Shown in pieces: positions 49,969-57,997 of a DNA stretch of 64,000 nt. Source of the DNA: a virus. The first letter of the stretch is position 1; each line of letters starts with the position of its first letter. The notes beneath the pieces were generated by a model. It was given only the letters and a program-made list of their open reading frames with translations. It was not told where the DNA came from and did no database searches. The position numbers and the translations under genes were made by a program. The stretch covers positions 1-64,000 of the IMG/VR virus record IMGVR_UViG_3300007609_001696; one strand, 5' to 3'.

Positions 49969-50999
49969 TTCTTTTTGCGTCCTTGGCAGTGTGCTCGCTG
50001 ACTAAATCCTTTGGGATTGGCACAGTCTATGCTGTTTTTGTATTTTTGACTCCATGCTTCGCGAAAAGATTCTACGCTTTCACCTGCTTCCATCACAGCT
50101 ATTTCGTCTGGCGTAAACGATTCTGCACGAACACCTTGAACCTTTTTTAGCAATAGTCGCACCATGGTAATCAGTTTCATTTTCATTTCGTCACTGGCGG
50201 TGCCTTTGCTGTCAATGTCTCTAAAGTCTGCAATCATTTTGGTTGCACGAGCAATCTGCTTTGCTAGTACGCCATTTGCACCTGTGTAGAAACGCTTGGC
50301 CTTGCTCTTAGGCGGTGTTGGATCACTGCGGTAGTTGCCTAGTTCGTCTGGTCTTGCTGGTTGCACATCTTCTTTCACAGGTTGTATTTTGTCTCGCATG
50401 AGTTCGTGTATCTTTTCACTGTAGCTACCAAACAAATCTTTTACAATAAGTGCTTGCTGTTTAGCATCAGCAGATGCAAACTGCTGGCGTACTTCTGTGG
50501 CGCTTTTCATTGGCTTGCCTAGCAAGTCAAAGCGAAAAGTAGGCACAGCTTCAATGTAACCACGCTTGCTCAATGGTTCAAGATCGTCATCTTTGGGCAA
50601 AGGTGCAAAGTAACCCGGACTGCCATCTGCTTTGGGCTTGAACGCAAAACGTGGATCTTCCATCATGTCTTTTTCGCTGACCGCAAAAATAACTGCTGTA
50701 TTTTCTGGATCAGCTACTTTGCTTGTAACTTCTGTTGCTTTGTATGGTTCTTTGACCTGTTTGACGCGGCTGCCTGGTACACCCACATGTCGCATGATGG
50801 TTTGTTTTTCTTGAAAGTTGAACGGACTTTTTGGAGGATCCACTTTGTCGCTGGTAACAATGTAGACATTGCTCACACCATACTTGTTAACCAAGTGGTC
50901 GTACACTGCTTTATGTCCTTTGTGAAAAGGATGGAATCTTCCTGGATAGAGAACTAGTGTTTGTGTAGTGTCTTGTTCTGTGATTTGCTCAATTTGCAT
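49965..50999 (-). CDS. Nucleotidyltransferase with CTS-like N terminus, 344 aa
   Basis: N terminus MQIEQITEQ shows an I-T-E site. Then LVLYPGRFHPFHKGHKAV, the HxGH motif of nucleotidyltransferases (adenylyl-/cytidylyltransferase), and YIVTSDKVDPPKSPF follow. The catalytic domain ends about residue 195, and a C-terminal arm with helical and basic parts ends RAHCQGRKKK. Likely moves a nucleotidyl group onto an unknown acceptor; if packaged it would be a virion-carried enzyme. Octamer GCTAAATA lies 27 nt upstream. Overlaps the GNAT gene by 4 bp. Confidence 0.8.
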   Translation of the reverse strand: MQIEQITEQDTTQTLVLYPGRFHPFHKGHKAVYDHLVNKYGVSNVYIVTSDKVDPPKSPFNFQEKQTIMRHVGVPGSRVKQVKEPYKATEVTSKVADPENTAVIFAVSEKDMMEDPRFAFKPKADGSPGYFAPLPKDDDLEPLSKRGYIEAVPTFRFDLLGKPMKSATEVRQQFASADAKQQALIVKDLFGSYSEKIHELMRDKIQPVKEDVQPARPDELGNYRSDPTPPKSKAKRFYTGANGVLAKQIARATKMIADFRDIDSKGTASDEMKMKLITMVRLLLKKVQGVRAESFTPDEIAVMEAGESVESFREAWSQKYKNSIDCANPKGFSQRAHCQGRKKK

Positions 51000-51026
51000 A
51001 TAACGATCTCAGTAATAGTTATAAAC

Positions 51027-51034
51027 TATTTAGC
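51027..51034 (-). promoter_or_regulatory. Late promoter octamer GCTAAATA
   Basis: Minus strand, 27 nt before the ATG at 50999. Confidence 0.55.
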
Positions 51035-51090
51035 AGAGATCACATGTTCACAATAAACCATAGATATAAGTGAGTTGAAAAAGTCAAATT

Positions 51091-51207
51091 CTATGTACCG
51101 TTGTGACCCAGGTGTGTTTCGTTGTAGAATTCTAAATCCAATGCTTGATCTTTGACCCAAGTGGTTGCTTCTACTGAAAATTGTATTGAAATTTGTTCTG
51201 ATTCCAT
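51091..51207 (-). CDS. Small peptide, 38 aa
   Basis: ATG at 51207 is preceded by GGAG with a 5-6 nt gap, at the end of the GT10-like paralogue C; the ORF ends at TAG 51091-51093. The product starts MESEQISIQFSVEATTW and is acidic. Too short to classify, but the ribosome site and position support it. Confidence 0.5.
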   Translation of the reverse strand: MESEQISIQFSVEATTWVKDQALDLEFYNETHLGHNGT

Positions 51208-51209
51208 GT

Positions 51210-52436
51210 TTACTCCAAAAGCCTGTCTATGACTGCTTGCAGTCTATCTTGTTTGCTTGCCAGCAGGTTTTGTTGATTGTGTTCTAGTATGGTTCTAAAT
51301 TGTGCTATTTCGGCAGCTAGCCCTTCGTGGTCGCTTTCAGCAATAGCAAATGCTTCGGTTAGCACTGCATGCATGCGTTCTTCTGCATCTTCCATAGAGT
51401 CGTAGTCTTCGGATATATAACCATCAAATGTTTTGTATCCGAGACTGTGCAACAAATCCAAGCTCCCCGGGGATCCTACAATAACAAAAGGTTGTAGGTT
51501 TAAAATAGGCTTAAAGGTCTTTTCTGTTAGAAATACTGTATCTTGATCGAAATGTGTTTCAACTACAAAATTCCAGTAAGCCTCTCTAAAGTAATCATCT
51601 AGGATTAGTTTATGATTATTATGTTGTTGGTCGTCTAGATCGTCTGCACGAAAAGGACAATTTAATAGAAACTGTTCTATTAAAACATCATTTTCGTTGA
51701 AATATTTATTCCAGAAATATGGGGCCCAATAATTATCGCCTTCTATCACAGTGTTTTCTTCGCCTGTGATACTGTAACTCTGTTGGTTGTAACTAAAATA
51801 TCCATCATTGTGGGCTCCATGATGCCACAGACTGGCTGCAAACAAACGCCTAAAAGGTTTGTCCATTCTATTCAAACAGGTGAACTTTTTTTGCCGAGGT
51901 TCTAGGTTGACTGTTTTTATATAATTTTTGTCAATTGTGTGAAGATATCTATAGTATACCTCGTCATCGCAAAAGTATATAAATGGATCCACATCTTTGA
52001 GTTTGTAATTAGCAATTACAAAGCGTATGCTGCCCAACGGCAAATCGTACTTGCCGTACCAATCAAAAATATTATCTATAATGTCTATGGTAGGATCGTC
52101 GCCTTCTGAGTAGAAAAATGCAAATGTTAGAAATCCGCCCTTGGCAAGATTGCGAGCATATTCGCTGGCAGCACCTATGTAATCATAGTCAGGATCAAAC
52201 ATGTTGATCCATATTGGATAAATTACCAAGTCGTCGTCTGGCGTAACATCTGTGACCAGTTTGCAAGCATACTCCATGCCCTCGAGGTCCATGTACTTGA
52301 GAAATCTAAATTCATAGCTGTATGGTGCAGTTATTGCTAGATCCCACCAAGCTTGTGACTTTGGTTCTGCTTCGTAGGCAGCAAGATTGGGCACAAAACC
52401 CCATTGGTTTTGTTTGTCAAACACAAATGTAATCAT
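51210..52436 (-). CDS. GT10-like glycosyltransferase, paralogue C
   Basis: Shows the common C-terminal motif VVETHFDQDTVFLTEKTFK then PILNLQPFVIVGSPGSLDLL and ISEDYDS (within residues about 285-350), and a central KKFTCLNRMDKPFRRLFAASL shared with paralogue A. Full-length compared with the others. Glycosyltransferase activity is inferred. It lies next to a small structural-looking gene, so it may decorate virion proteins. Confidence 0.58.
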   Translation of the reverse strand: MITFVFDKQNQWGFVPNLAAYEAEPKSQAWWDLAITAPYSYEFRFLKYMDLEGMEYACKLVTDVTPDDDLVIYPIWINMFDPDYDYIGAASEYARNLAKGGFLTFAFFYSEGDDPTIDIIDNIFDWYGKYDLPLGSIRFVIANYKLKDVDPFIYFCDDEVYYRYLHTIDKNYIKTVNLEPRQKKFTCLNRMDKPFRRLFAASLWHHGAHNDGYFSYNQQSYSITGEENTVIEGDNYWAPYFWNKYFNENDVLIEQFLLNCPFRADDLDDQQHNNHKLILDDYFREAYWNFVVETHFDQDTVFLTEKTFKPILNLQPFVIVGSPGSLDLLHSLGYKTFDGYISEDYDSMEDAEERMHAVLTEAFAIAESDHEGLAAEIAQFRTILEHNQQNLLASKQDRLQAVIDRLLE

Positions 52437-52447
52437 AGATTCTTCTT

Positions 52448-52822
52448 TTAATAGTTGAATACAATTTTACGGATAGTACCATCTGTAAAATTTGTGATTT
52501 TAGCTCTTACCCATACAAAATTACCTGTAAAATTGTATGCTTCTTGTAATGTTTGCGCAGTACTCCCGTCATAGGAGTTGGTTGTGTTGTCTACATCAAA
52601 CCAGTCATTGTCCGATGGAGACTTAGATAGTGTGGCTTGCATGGTAATTTCACCTACAAAGTTTGAGAGATAGTATGCTACTGTGTGCAATCCATCGGTG
52701 TATCCATAATAACCATCACCTTTTTGTTTGTCGCTGTAAAAAGTGCTGCTGTTACCATCATAGTTGCCTGTAGCAGTGCCAAATGTGGTTGTAGGTACAA
52801 GTGTGATGCTCTGTAGTGCCAT
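52448..52822 (-). CDS. Beta-rich structural-like protein, 124 aa
   Basis: Rich in Thr, Ser, Gly, Asn and Asp and beta-rich: MALQSITLVPTTTFGTATGN, GYYGYTDGLHTVAYYLSNFV, GEITMQATLSK, NDWFDVDNTT. I recall similar small proteins in T4-like marine phages, probably virion structural or tail/decoration. The start shares bases with the upstream stop (TAATG). Confidence 0.66.
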   Translation of the reverse strand: MALQSITLVPTTTFGTATGNYDGNSSTFYSDKQKGDGYYGYTDGLHTVAYYLSNFVGEITMQATLSKSPSDNDWFDVDNTTNSYDGSTAQTLQEAYNFTGNFVWVRAKITNFTDGTIRKIVFNY

Positions 52823-52992
52823 TAGTCGTCCGCCGGCAATAGCTCAATCAACTTGCCTGGTCCAGCAAGTTCTTGTAAAACTTGATATAGTTGCGTGAGA
52901 GTGTCTTGGTCAAACACAGGCTGTGCTGTATCCTCGTCTTTGAGCAGTTCGCTTACTTTAACAACAAACACTGTTTCGTTGATTTTTGCCAT
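52822..52992 (-). CDS. Small conserved phage protein, 56 aa
   Basis: An ORF starting at ATG 52992 with TTGGAGTACAG upstream ends TAATG, where the stop overlaps the start of the 124-aa gene. It encodes MAKINETVFVVKVSELLKDE, then TQLYQVLQELAGPGKLIEL. I remember a similar small protein from T4-like marine phages. The coupling supports a real gene. Confidence 0.68.
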   Translation of the reverse strand: MAKINETVFVVKVSELLKDEDTAQPVFDQDTLTQLYQVLQELAGPGKLIELLPADD

Positions 52993-53011
52993 ATCTGTAC
53001 TCCAATATAAA

Positions 53012-53803
53012 CTATTTATCGAACAGTCTGAACTCTTGTATACTATTGATGCTGTCGCTCAACAGGATCTGTGACATTTGCACCGAAGCTAGATCAGTGG
53101 CATAAAAATATATCTTTCCGTATGAATACATTTTGTTGGTGAGATTTTCCTGTGCATTGTCGGGAATATATATAGAGTCGATCTGTTTTGCCCATTCCAA
53201 GAAAGCCAGTCCTCGTGTGTAGTAGTCTTGCTTTTTGCTTGTGCTGACATTTACTTTGTAGTTGTATTTGTTGTAGGGCAACTTCTTTTTGTAAGCCACA
53301 TTTACATCACCGTAGGTAACGTGTTCGTTTGGCACAGTCACAGTTCTAAGCCACAAATCAAAGCTGTGTTTTCTTGCAAAATATTTTTCTGTAGCGTGTA
53401 AGAAATTATTCAACACTGCTGGATCGTTGGCGTATATGCTGCACCAGCTGCCTTCGCAACGTATCATTGAATGGTCTTTGTTTTTTCTTGCAAATCGTGC
53501 CAACTGTGCAATCACATTCAAGCACTGAGTATCCGGCGCTGTGTAACCATCTGACATTTCTCTATAAAAAAATCCCCAGCTGAGCTGTCTATCGCTCAGC
53601 ATTGGCAATGAGTCAAAATGTGCTTTGAGTTGCTCTGGGGTTTCCAGTTTCCATTTGTAGCGTCTTATGCCTTTGCAGTCAAGTTGCAACTTGTAGAGAT
53701 ATTTGTTGTAGAAAGGCTTTTCTGTTTGCTCAATCTTTAGGCTTAAACTGGTCCAGTACGATAAGTCCTGCTCCGTCCACATTTGGTACTGCGGTGTCTT
53801 CAT
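53012..53803 (-). CDS. Hypothetical protein, 263 aa
   Basis: Start at 53803 follows GCAGAGG with a 5-nt gap and lies inside the ClpA gene's end (74 bp overlap). The protein is aromatic and Lys-rich, with FARKNKDHSMIRCEGSWCSIYAN and several Trp; no known domain. The last codons form the octamer GATAAATA. Confidence 0.6.
   Translation of the reverse strand: MKTPQYQMWTEQDLSYWTSLSLKIEQTEKPFYNKYLYKLQLDCKGIRRYKWKLETPEQLKAHFDSLPMLSDRQLSWGFFYREMSDGYTAPDTQCLNVIAQLARFARKNKDHSMIRCEGSWCSIYANDPAVLNNFLHATEKYFARKHSFDLWLRTVTVPNEHVTYGDVNVAYKKKLPYNKYNYKVNVSTSKKQDYYTRGLAFLEWAKQIDSIYIPDNAQENLTNKMYSYGKIYFYATDLASVQMSQILLSDSINSIQEFRLFDK
53013..53020 (-). promoter_or_regulatory. Late promoter octamer GATAAATA
   Basis: Minus strand, overlapping the stop codon of the 263-aa gene; the next start (52992) is 20 nt downstream with a GGAGT site. 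Confidence 0.55.
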
Positions 53804-56048
53804 AAAATACCTCTGCAATTTTGTTTTGTGTTAGTGTAACTTTGTCATCTTCTGCTTCCACAGACACAGATGTACCTTCACTGATTTCGCCCGACACAAT
53901 CATCTTACTCAGCGGTACTTTGATTTTATCACTGATGATTCTTGTCAATGGCCGCGCACCCATTTTAGGATCAAACCCATTGTTCAGCAAGTATTCTCTG
54001 CCGCTTTGTTCTAGATGGATTCTAATGCCTTTGTCATTGAGCAACATGTTGACTTCGTCTACAAATTTGTCTACGATACTGCTCATTGCATCTCTTTCTA
54101 GATAGTTGAACTTGTACACCGCGTCCAATCTGTTTCTAAACTCAGGACGGAAATAGTCTTTTACAGCACGATCATCTTCGCCAGTTTTTTGCAAATCTCT
54201 ACCAAAGCCAATAGCATTGCGTTCGTTGTCGGCTGCGCCTAGATTCGAAGTCATAAGAATAATACAATTTCGGCAATCTGCTTTTTTGCCGTTGCTGCTA
54301 GAAATAAAACCTTCATCCATCATTTGCAACAGTACATTGCTCACATCCGGGTGTGCCTTTTCCACTTCGTCAAACAAGATTATACTGTTTGGATTTTGTT
54401 CAATGTCACTGACCAATGCACCCCCTGAAAGATTGCTGTCTTCAAATCCAACATACCCAGGAGGAGCTCCAATCAATCTTGCTATAGTATGCTTTTCTTG
54501 AAATTCGCTCATGTCATAGCGCAGCAGTTTCATGCTCATGTGTTCGCTCAACTGTTTGGCTAGTTCTGTTTTACCAGTGCCTGTTGGTCCTAGAAAAAGA
54601 AAGCTACCAATTGGCTTGTCATGTGACTTTAGTCCGGCTTTGGCAACAAAAATCTTTTCTACTACACCATCTACCACATGATCCTGTCCGTACACACGTT
54701 GTTTAATTTGCGCATCTAGATCTTTGATGCTGCCGTCTTGCTTGTCCAAGTCCAACTGATCTATGGGAATTCTCACAATTCTGCTTACTTCTGCCAGCAC
54801 TTCCTTTTTGCCAACTGAGAAATTGGTGTATCCTTGTTTTTTTAACTTCGCTGCTGCACTGTCAATCAAATCAATGGCTTTGTCTGGCAATTTTTTATCT
54901 GCCATGTATCTCACGCTGTAATCCACTGCCGATTCTACTGCATGGTTTGTGATGTCGCATCCATGAAATTCGTCAAAGTATTTTTTGAGTCCCCGTAGAA
55001 TATCCTTGGCTACACTGGGTGTAGGCTCGTCTACTGTGAGCCTGTAAAAACGTCTTGTGAGTGCACGATCTTTTTCAAAACTTTGAGAATATTCTTCCCA
55101 TGTGGTACTGGCAATTACTTTTACTTTGCCTTTGGATATAGCCGGCTTCAGCATGTTGGCCATGTCCAAGCTAGACTCTTTGCCAGCTCCTGCACCACGC
55201 ATTTGATGTGCTTCGTCGATAAAAAGAATACAATTTTTACGACTGATCAGTGCATTGATAACTTCTGTGATTTTTTCTTCAAATTCTCCACGATATTTAC
55301 TGCCAGCCAGCAGTGTTCCAACATCGAGACTGTACACTGTGTAGCTATTGAGGTAATCTGGCACGTTGTTGGCCACAACATCTCTGGCCAATCCTTCAGC
55401 AAGTGCAGTTTTGCCCACACCTGGATCGCCTACTAGTAAAACATTGTTTTTGTTTCTCTTGCCCAGCACTTGCACCATTTCGTCAATTTCGGCATCTCTG
55501 CCAATCACTGGATCAATTTCCCCTGCCAGCACTAGATCATTGAGATTGGTGCAGTATTCGTCAAGGATTTTTTCTGCTTGTTGCGGATCATATTTTTCCA
55601 GTGAAGCAACTTTTTGCTCTCTGTAGTTTTTGTTGTAGTATTTTACAAACTGCTCGCGAATCATACCATATTTTTGGAAAATATAGTTTGAATAACTTTT
55701 GTCTTCTCCGGTGATTGCAAGGAAAATATCAGCCGGCTGTACATGATTCCTGCCGTGGAATATAACCTGTGTAAACGCACGATTAAACACACGCTCTAAT
55801 GCATAGGTCTTTTGAGCTTGCACATCCTGTTCGGCTACAAGATAATATTGCTTTTTAAGCCAAACATCCAATTCTATCAGCATACTGTCAACATCACATC
55901 CAAAATCTTTGACACACTTGTTGAAATTGTCAAAATTCAACAATGCCAGTGTGAGATGCTCTACAGTAACATATTTGTGTTTTAAATTATCTGCCATGTT
56001 GGCAGCGTCTTTGATTATTTGTTCAACTTCAGGACTTGATGTTAGCAT
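53730..56048 (-). CDS. clpA: ClpA-like AAA+ unfoldase
   Basis: A Clp N-domain (1-145) is followed by two AAA modules. Walker A sites are GDPGVGKT (207-214) and GPTGTGKT (487-494); Walker B ILFIDEA (about 274) and IILFDEVEK follow. There is no middle domain, as in ClpA (E. coli 758 aa). An IGF tripeptide (613-615, NAIGFGRD) corresponds to the loop that docks on ClpP. No ClpP gene was seen, so it may use the host protease. Overlaps the deformylase gene by 20 bp. Presumably degrades or unfolds host or phage proteins. Confidence 0.92.
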   Translation of the reverse strand: MLTSSPEVEQIIKDAANMADNLKHKYVTVEHLTLALLNFDNFNKCVKDFGCDVDSMLIELDVWLKKQYYLVAEQDVQAQKTYALERVFNRAFTQVIFHGRNHVQPADIFLAITGEDKSYSNYIFQKYGMIREQFVKYYNKNYREQKVASLEKYDPQQAEKILDEYCTNLNDLVLAGEIDPVIGRDAEIDEMVQVLGKRNKNNVLLVGDPGVGKTALAEGLARDVVANNVPDYLNSYTVYSLDVGTLLAGSKYRGEFEEKITEVINALISRKNCILFIDEAHQMRGAGAGKESSLDMANMLKPAISKGKVKVIASTTWEEYSQSFEKDRALTRRFYRLTVDEPTPSVAKDILRGLKKYFDEFHGCDITNHAVESAVDYSVRYMADKKLPDKAIDLIDSAAAKLKKQGYTNFSVGKKEVLAEVSRIVRIPIDQLDLDKQDGSIKDLDAQIKQRVYGQDHVVDGVVEKIFVAKAGLKSHDKPIGSFLFLGPTGTGKTELAKQLSEHMSMKLLRYDMSEFQEKHTIARLIGAPPGYVGFEDSNLSGGALVSDIEQNPNSIILFDEVEKAHPDVSNVLLQMMDEGFISSSNGKKADCRNCIILMTSNLGAADNERNAIGFGRDLQKTGEDDRAVKDYFRPEFRNRLDAVYKFNYLERDAMSSIVDKFVDEVNMLLNDKGIRIHLEQSGREYLLNNGFDPKMGARPLTRIISDKIKVPLSKMIVSGEISEGTSVSVEAEDDKVTLTQNKIAEVFYEDTAVPNVDGAGLIVLDQFKPKD

Positions 56049-56496
56049 AATTGTATTTTTTTGGAACCTTATTTTCTAGTCTTTGTTTGAATACTATTCC
56101 ATCTAGGTGGTCTAGTTCGTGAAGAAAACATCTAGCAGATATTCCTGCAAGTGTTTCATGTTTGGCCTTGCCCATATAGTCATAGTATAACACATCTATC
56201 ACACTTGGTCTTTCTATTTCGTAGAAATTGCCTTTAAAACTCAAGCAACCTTCTGTAAACCGTGAAGTTTTTGCACTTGTGGTCAGCAGTTGAGGATTGA
56301 AGCAAGTTCTGTACTTTCCTTCTGTATACATAACAAAAAGTCTTCTGCCTATACCAACTTGCGGTGCAGCCAGACCTATACCACCTTCGTGTTGCATAAA
56401 ATTTATCATTTGCACAGCAATCTTTTGATTTTCAAACGGTTTGCTCCAATCAAAAGGCACAGCTTTTTTCTTCAAAATACGTTTGGTAAGATGCAT
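56029..56496 (-). CDS. def: Peptide deformylase
   Basis: All three motifs are present: GGIGLAAPQVG (38-48), EGCLSF (about 93) and FLHELDHLDG (HExDH, about 128-132). The enzyme removes the formyl group from new proteins. Phage versions are known in T4-like marine phages; here it is followed by clpA and preceded by dnaJ. Late octamer AATAAATA sits exactly 5 nt before its ATG. Confidence 0.94.
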   Translation of the reverse strand: MHLTKRILKKKAVPFDWSKPFENQKIAVQMINFMQHEGGIGLAAPQVGIGRRLFVMYTEGKYRTCFNPQLLTTSAKTSRFTEGCLSFKGNFYEIERPSVIDVLYYDYMGKAKHETLAGISARCFLHELDHLDGIVFKQRLENKVPKKYNYANIKS

Positions 56497-56500
56497 AAAA

Positions 56501-57274
56501 TTATTTATTGAATAGCTGTTTGGCAGTGTTGATTGCAGAGATTTGTTCTGCGGTTTTGGCTGCAGGAATTGTTGTGTTTACGTGTACAAACAAATCACCT
56601 GTTTTTCCACGTGCTGTGTATCCTTGGCCTTTGAGTTTGAGTACTTTATCATGTGAGCATCCAGCTGGTATTTTTACGTTTAGTTTTTTTTGATTTAGAT
56701 TTGTGATGGTTTGGCTGCACCCTAGTATAGCATCAAAAACATCTATATCAATAGTAGTGTGTAGGTCTAGCTCGCTTTTATACCACTGGTTTGGACAAGA
56801 CACAAACACAGTAACACGCAAGTCTCCCGGAGGCAAGTCTTGCCATCTATTGTCGCCTAGGCCTTTGAATCTTATCACACTTCCGTTGTTGATACCAGCT
56901 GGTATTTGTATGGTTCTTGTTACATTGATCCCTTCAATTCTTGCCACCACTACTTTTTCCAATGGTTCAAAAATCTCACTGGCAAGCACAGTAACGCTGA
57001 GATCGATATTAGCATTTTTTGCGTGTGTTCGATGACCAAAGTGTGAATCGAAATTTTTCCAAAAGTTTTCCATGTCCATTTCTGGCACAGGATTGTCGTA
57101 CTCACTTTTGCTTTGCTTGTTGCTGAGAACATCGTAGGCTTGTTGTATTTTTTTGAATTGTGCTTCATCGCCACCGCGATCAGGATGATGCTTGCTTGCC
57201 AATCTGCGGTAAGCTTTCTTGATGTCGTCTTGTGAAGCAGACTTGTCTAAGCCTAAAATAGAGTAATAGTCCAT
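56501..57274 (-). CDS. DnaJ/CbpA-type J-domain co-chaperone
   Basis: J-domain at 1-65 with the HPD motif (KHHPDRGGD), then a C-terminal substrate-binding domain (about 90-230, with [21 protein letters not shown] and [16 protein letters not shown]), without a cysteine-rich zinc domain, so the CbpA/type B class. It would recruit host DnaK. A perfect sigma70-like promoter lies upstream, in contrast to the deformylase and clpA. Confidence 0.9.
   Translation of the reverse strand: MDYYSILGLDKSASQDDIKKAYRRLASKHHPDRGGDEAQFKKIQQAYDVLSNKQSKSEYDNPVPEMDMENFWKNFDSHFGHRTHAKNANIDLSVTVLASEIFEPLEKVVVARIEGINVTRTIQIPAGINNGSVIRFKGLGDNRWQDLPPGDLRVTVFVSCPNQWYKSELDLHTTIDIDVFDAILGCSQTITNLNQKKLNVKIPAGCSHDKVLKLKGQGYTARGKTGDLFVHVNTTIPAAKTAEQISAINTAKQLFNK
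56502..56509 (-). promoter_or_regulatory. Late promoter octamer AATAAATA, leaderless position
   Basis: Minus strand, followed by ATTTT then ATG of the deformylase gene; it overlaps the dnaJ stop codon. Confidence 0.6.
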
Positions 57275-57282
57275 ACTACATA

Positions 57283-57311
57283 ATTATAGCAGGACTATTA
57301 ACCGTAGTCAA
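57283..57311 (-). promoter_or_regulatory. Sigma70-like promoter of dnaJ
   Basis: TTGACT (57311-57306) and TATAAT (57288-57283) on the minus strand with a 17-bp spacer, only 8 nt before the ATG at 57274. The mRNA would have almost no leader. Confidence 0.7.
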
Positions 57312-57314
57312 TAA

Positions 57315-57683
57315 TTATTTCTTGTCTTTGCTTTTTTGGTTTATTGCGTCTGCACCAAAGAATGCTGATACCAGTACTGCAATAGAAGCAAAATATGTTG
57401 GAGCAATATCTGCAATTAGTTGACTTGCTGTGTCCATGCCAAAGGCACTAGTAATAGCAATACCGATTGGATACACCAGTAGCCCAAACAGTGCAAACCA
57501 TGCCATTTTGCGAATAGCATCTCGTTGTGCATCCTGGTCTTCTAATGCCTTGCGCTTGAATTCTAGATGCATTTCCATTTCTTCTCTGCTGATATGTCCG
57601 TCGCCGTTGATGTCAATTTCGTTGGCAATATCAGTGTCGATTGTGTTTTTGTTTTGTTGTGATGGCGTGTTCTGTTCTGCCAT
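57315..57683 (-). CDS. EF-hand membrane protein, candidate holin, 122 aa
   Basis: A canonical EF-hand loop DINGDGHISREE lies near residues 24-35 (D1, N3, D5, H7, I8, E12). Two hydrophobic helices follow (MAWFALFGLLVYPIGIAI and YFASIAVLVSAFFGA) and a basic tail. The place directly after the endolysin/spanin genes suggests a holin, and the EF-hand suggests Ca2+ control. Ca2+ binding and holin function are inferences. Confidence 0.72.
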   Translation of the reverse strand: MAEQNTPSQQNKNTIDTDIANEIDINGDGHISREEMEMHLEFKRKALEDQDAQRDAIRKMAWFALFGLLVYPIGIAITSAFGMDTASQLIADIAPTYFASIAVLVSAFFGADAINQKSKDKK

Positions 57684-57964
57684 TATTTTTGCTCCTCTAA
57701 ATTTTTTATTCGAGCTTCTAGTTCATCGATTTTTTTAGTGACTGCTGGATACTTTTTTCTCCATGCATCTGCTGGCTGTTCTAACCATGTCCAGCCGTAG
57801 CGAGCCACAAGAAAATCTAACGCTTGGTCTATTTTACCATACGCCCAAAGTCCTGCTCGTGTGTCCTTAAGATAGGATAGTGCGATTGCACCCGCAATTG
57901 AACCACCGATAGCAGTCCAAATCCATAGGGTATCGTCGAACATTCTATCGATCATTTCTAACAT
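57683..57964 (-). CDS. Small membrane protein of the lysis cassette, 93 aa
   Basis: One hydrophobic helix near residues 15-33 (IWTAIGGSIAGAIALSYL) followed by a C-terminal coiled-coil-like helix (VTKKIDELEARIKNLEEQ). It overlaps the EF-hand gene by one base. Could be a second holin or antiholin, or another lysis accessory. Its start has AAAGGAG and a late octamer upstream. Confidence 0.65.
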   Translation of the reverse strand: MLEMIDRMFDDTLWIWTAIGGSIAGAIALSYLKDTRAGLWAYGKIDQALDFLVARYGWTWLEQPADAWRKKYPAVTKKIDELEARIKNLEEQK

Positions 57965-57989
57965 AGCACCCTCTCCTTTGCTATGCTAG

Positions 57990-57997
57990 TATTTATT
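57990..57997 (-). promoter_or_regulatory. Late promoter octamer AATAAATA
   Basis: Minus strand, at the end of the o-spanin gene, 25 nt before the start at 57964. It would drive the two membrane genes late in infection. Confidence 0.6.
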
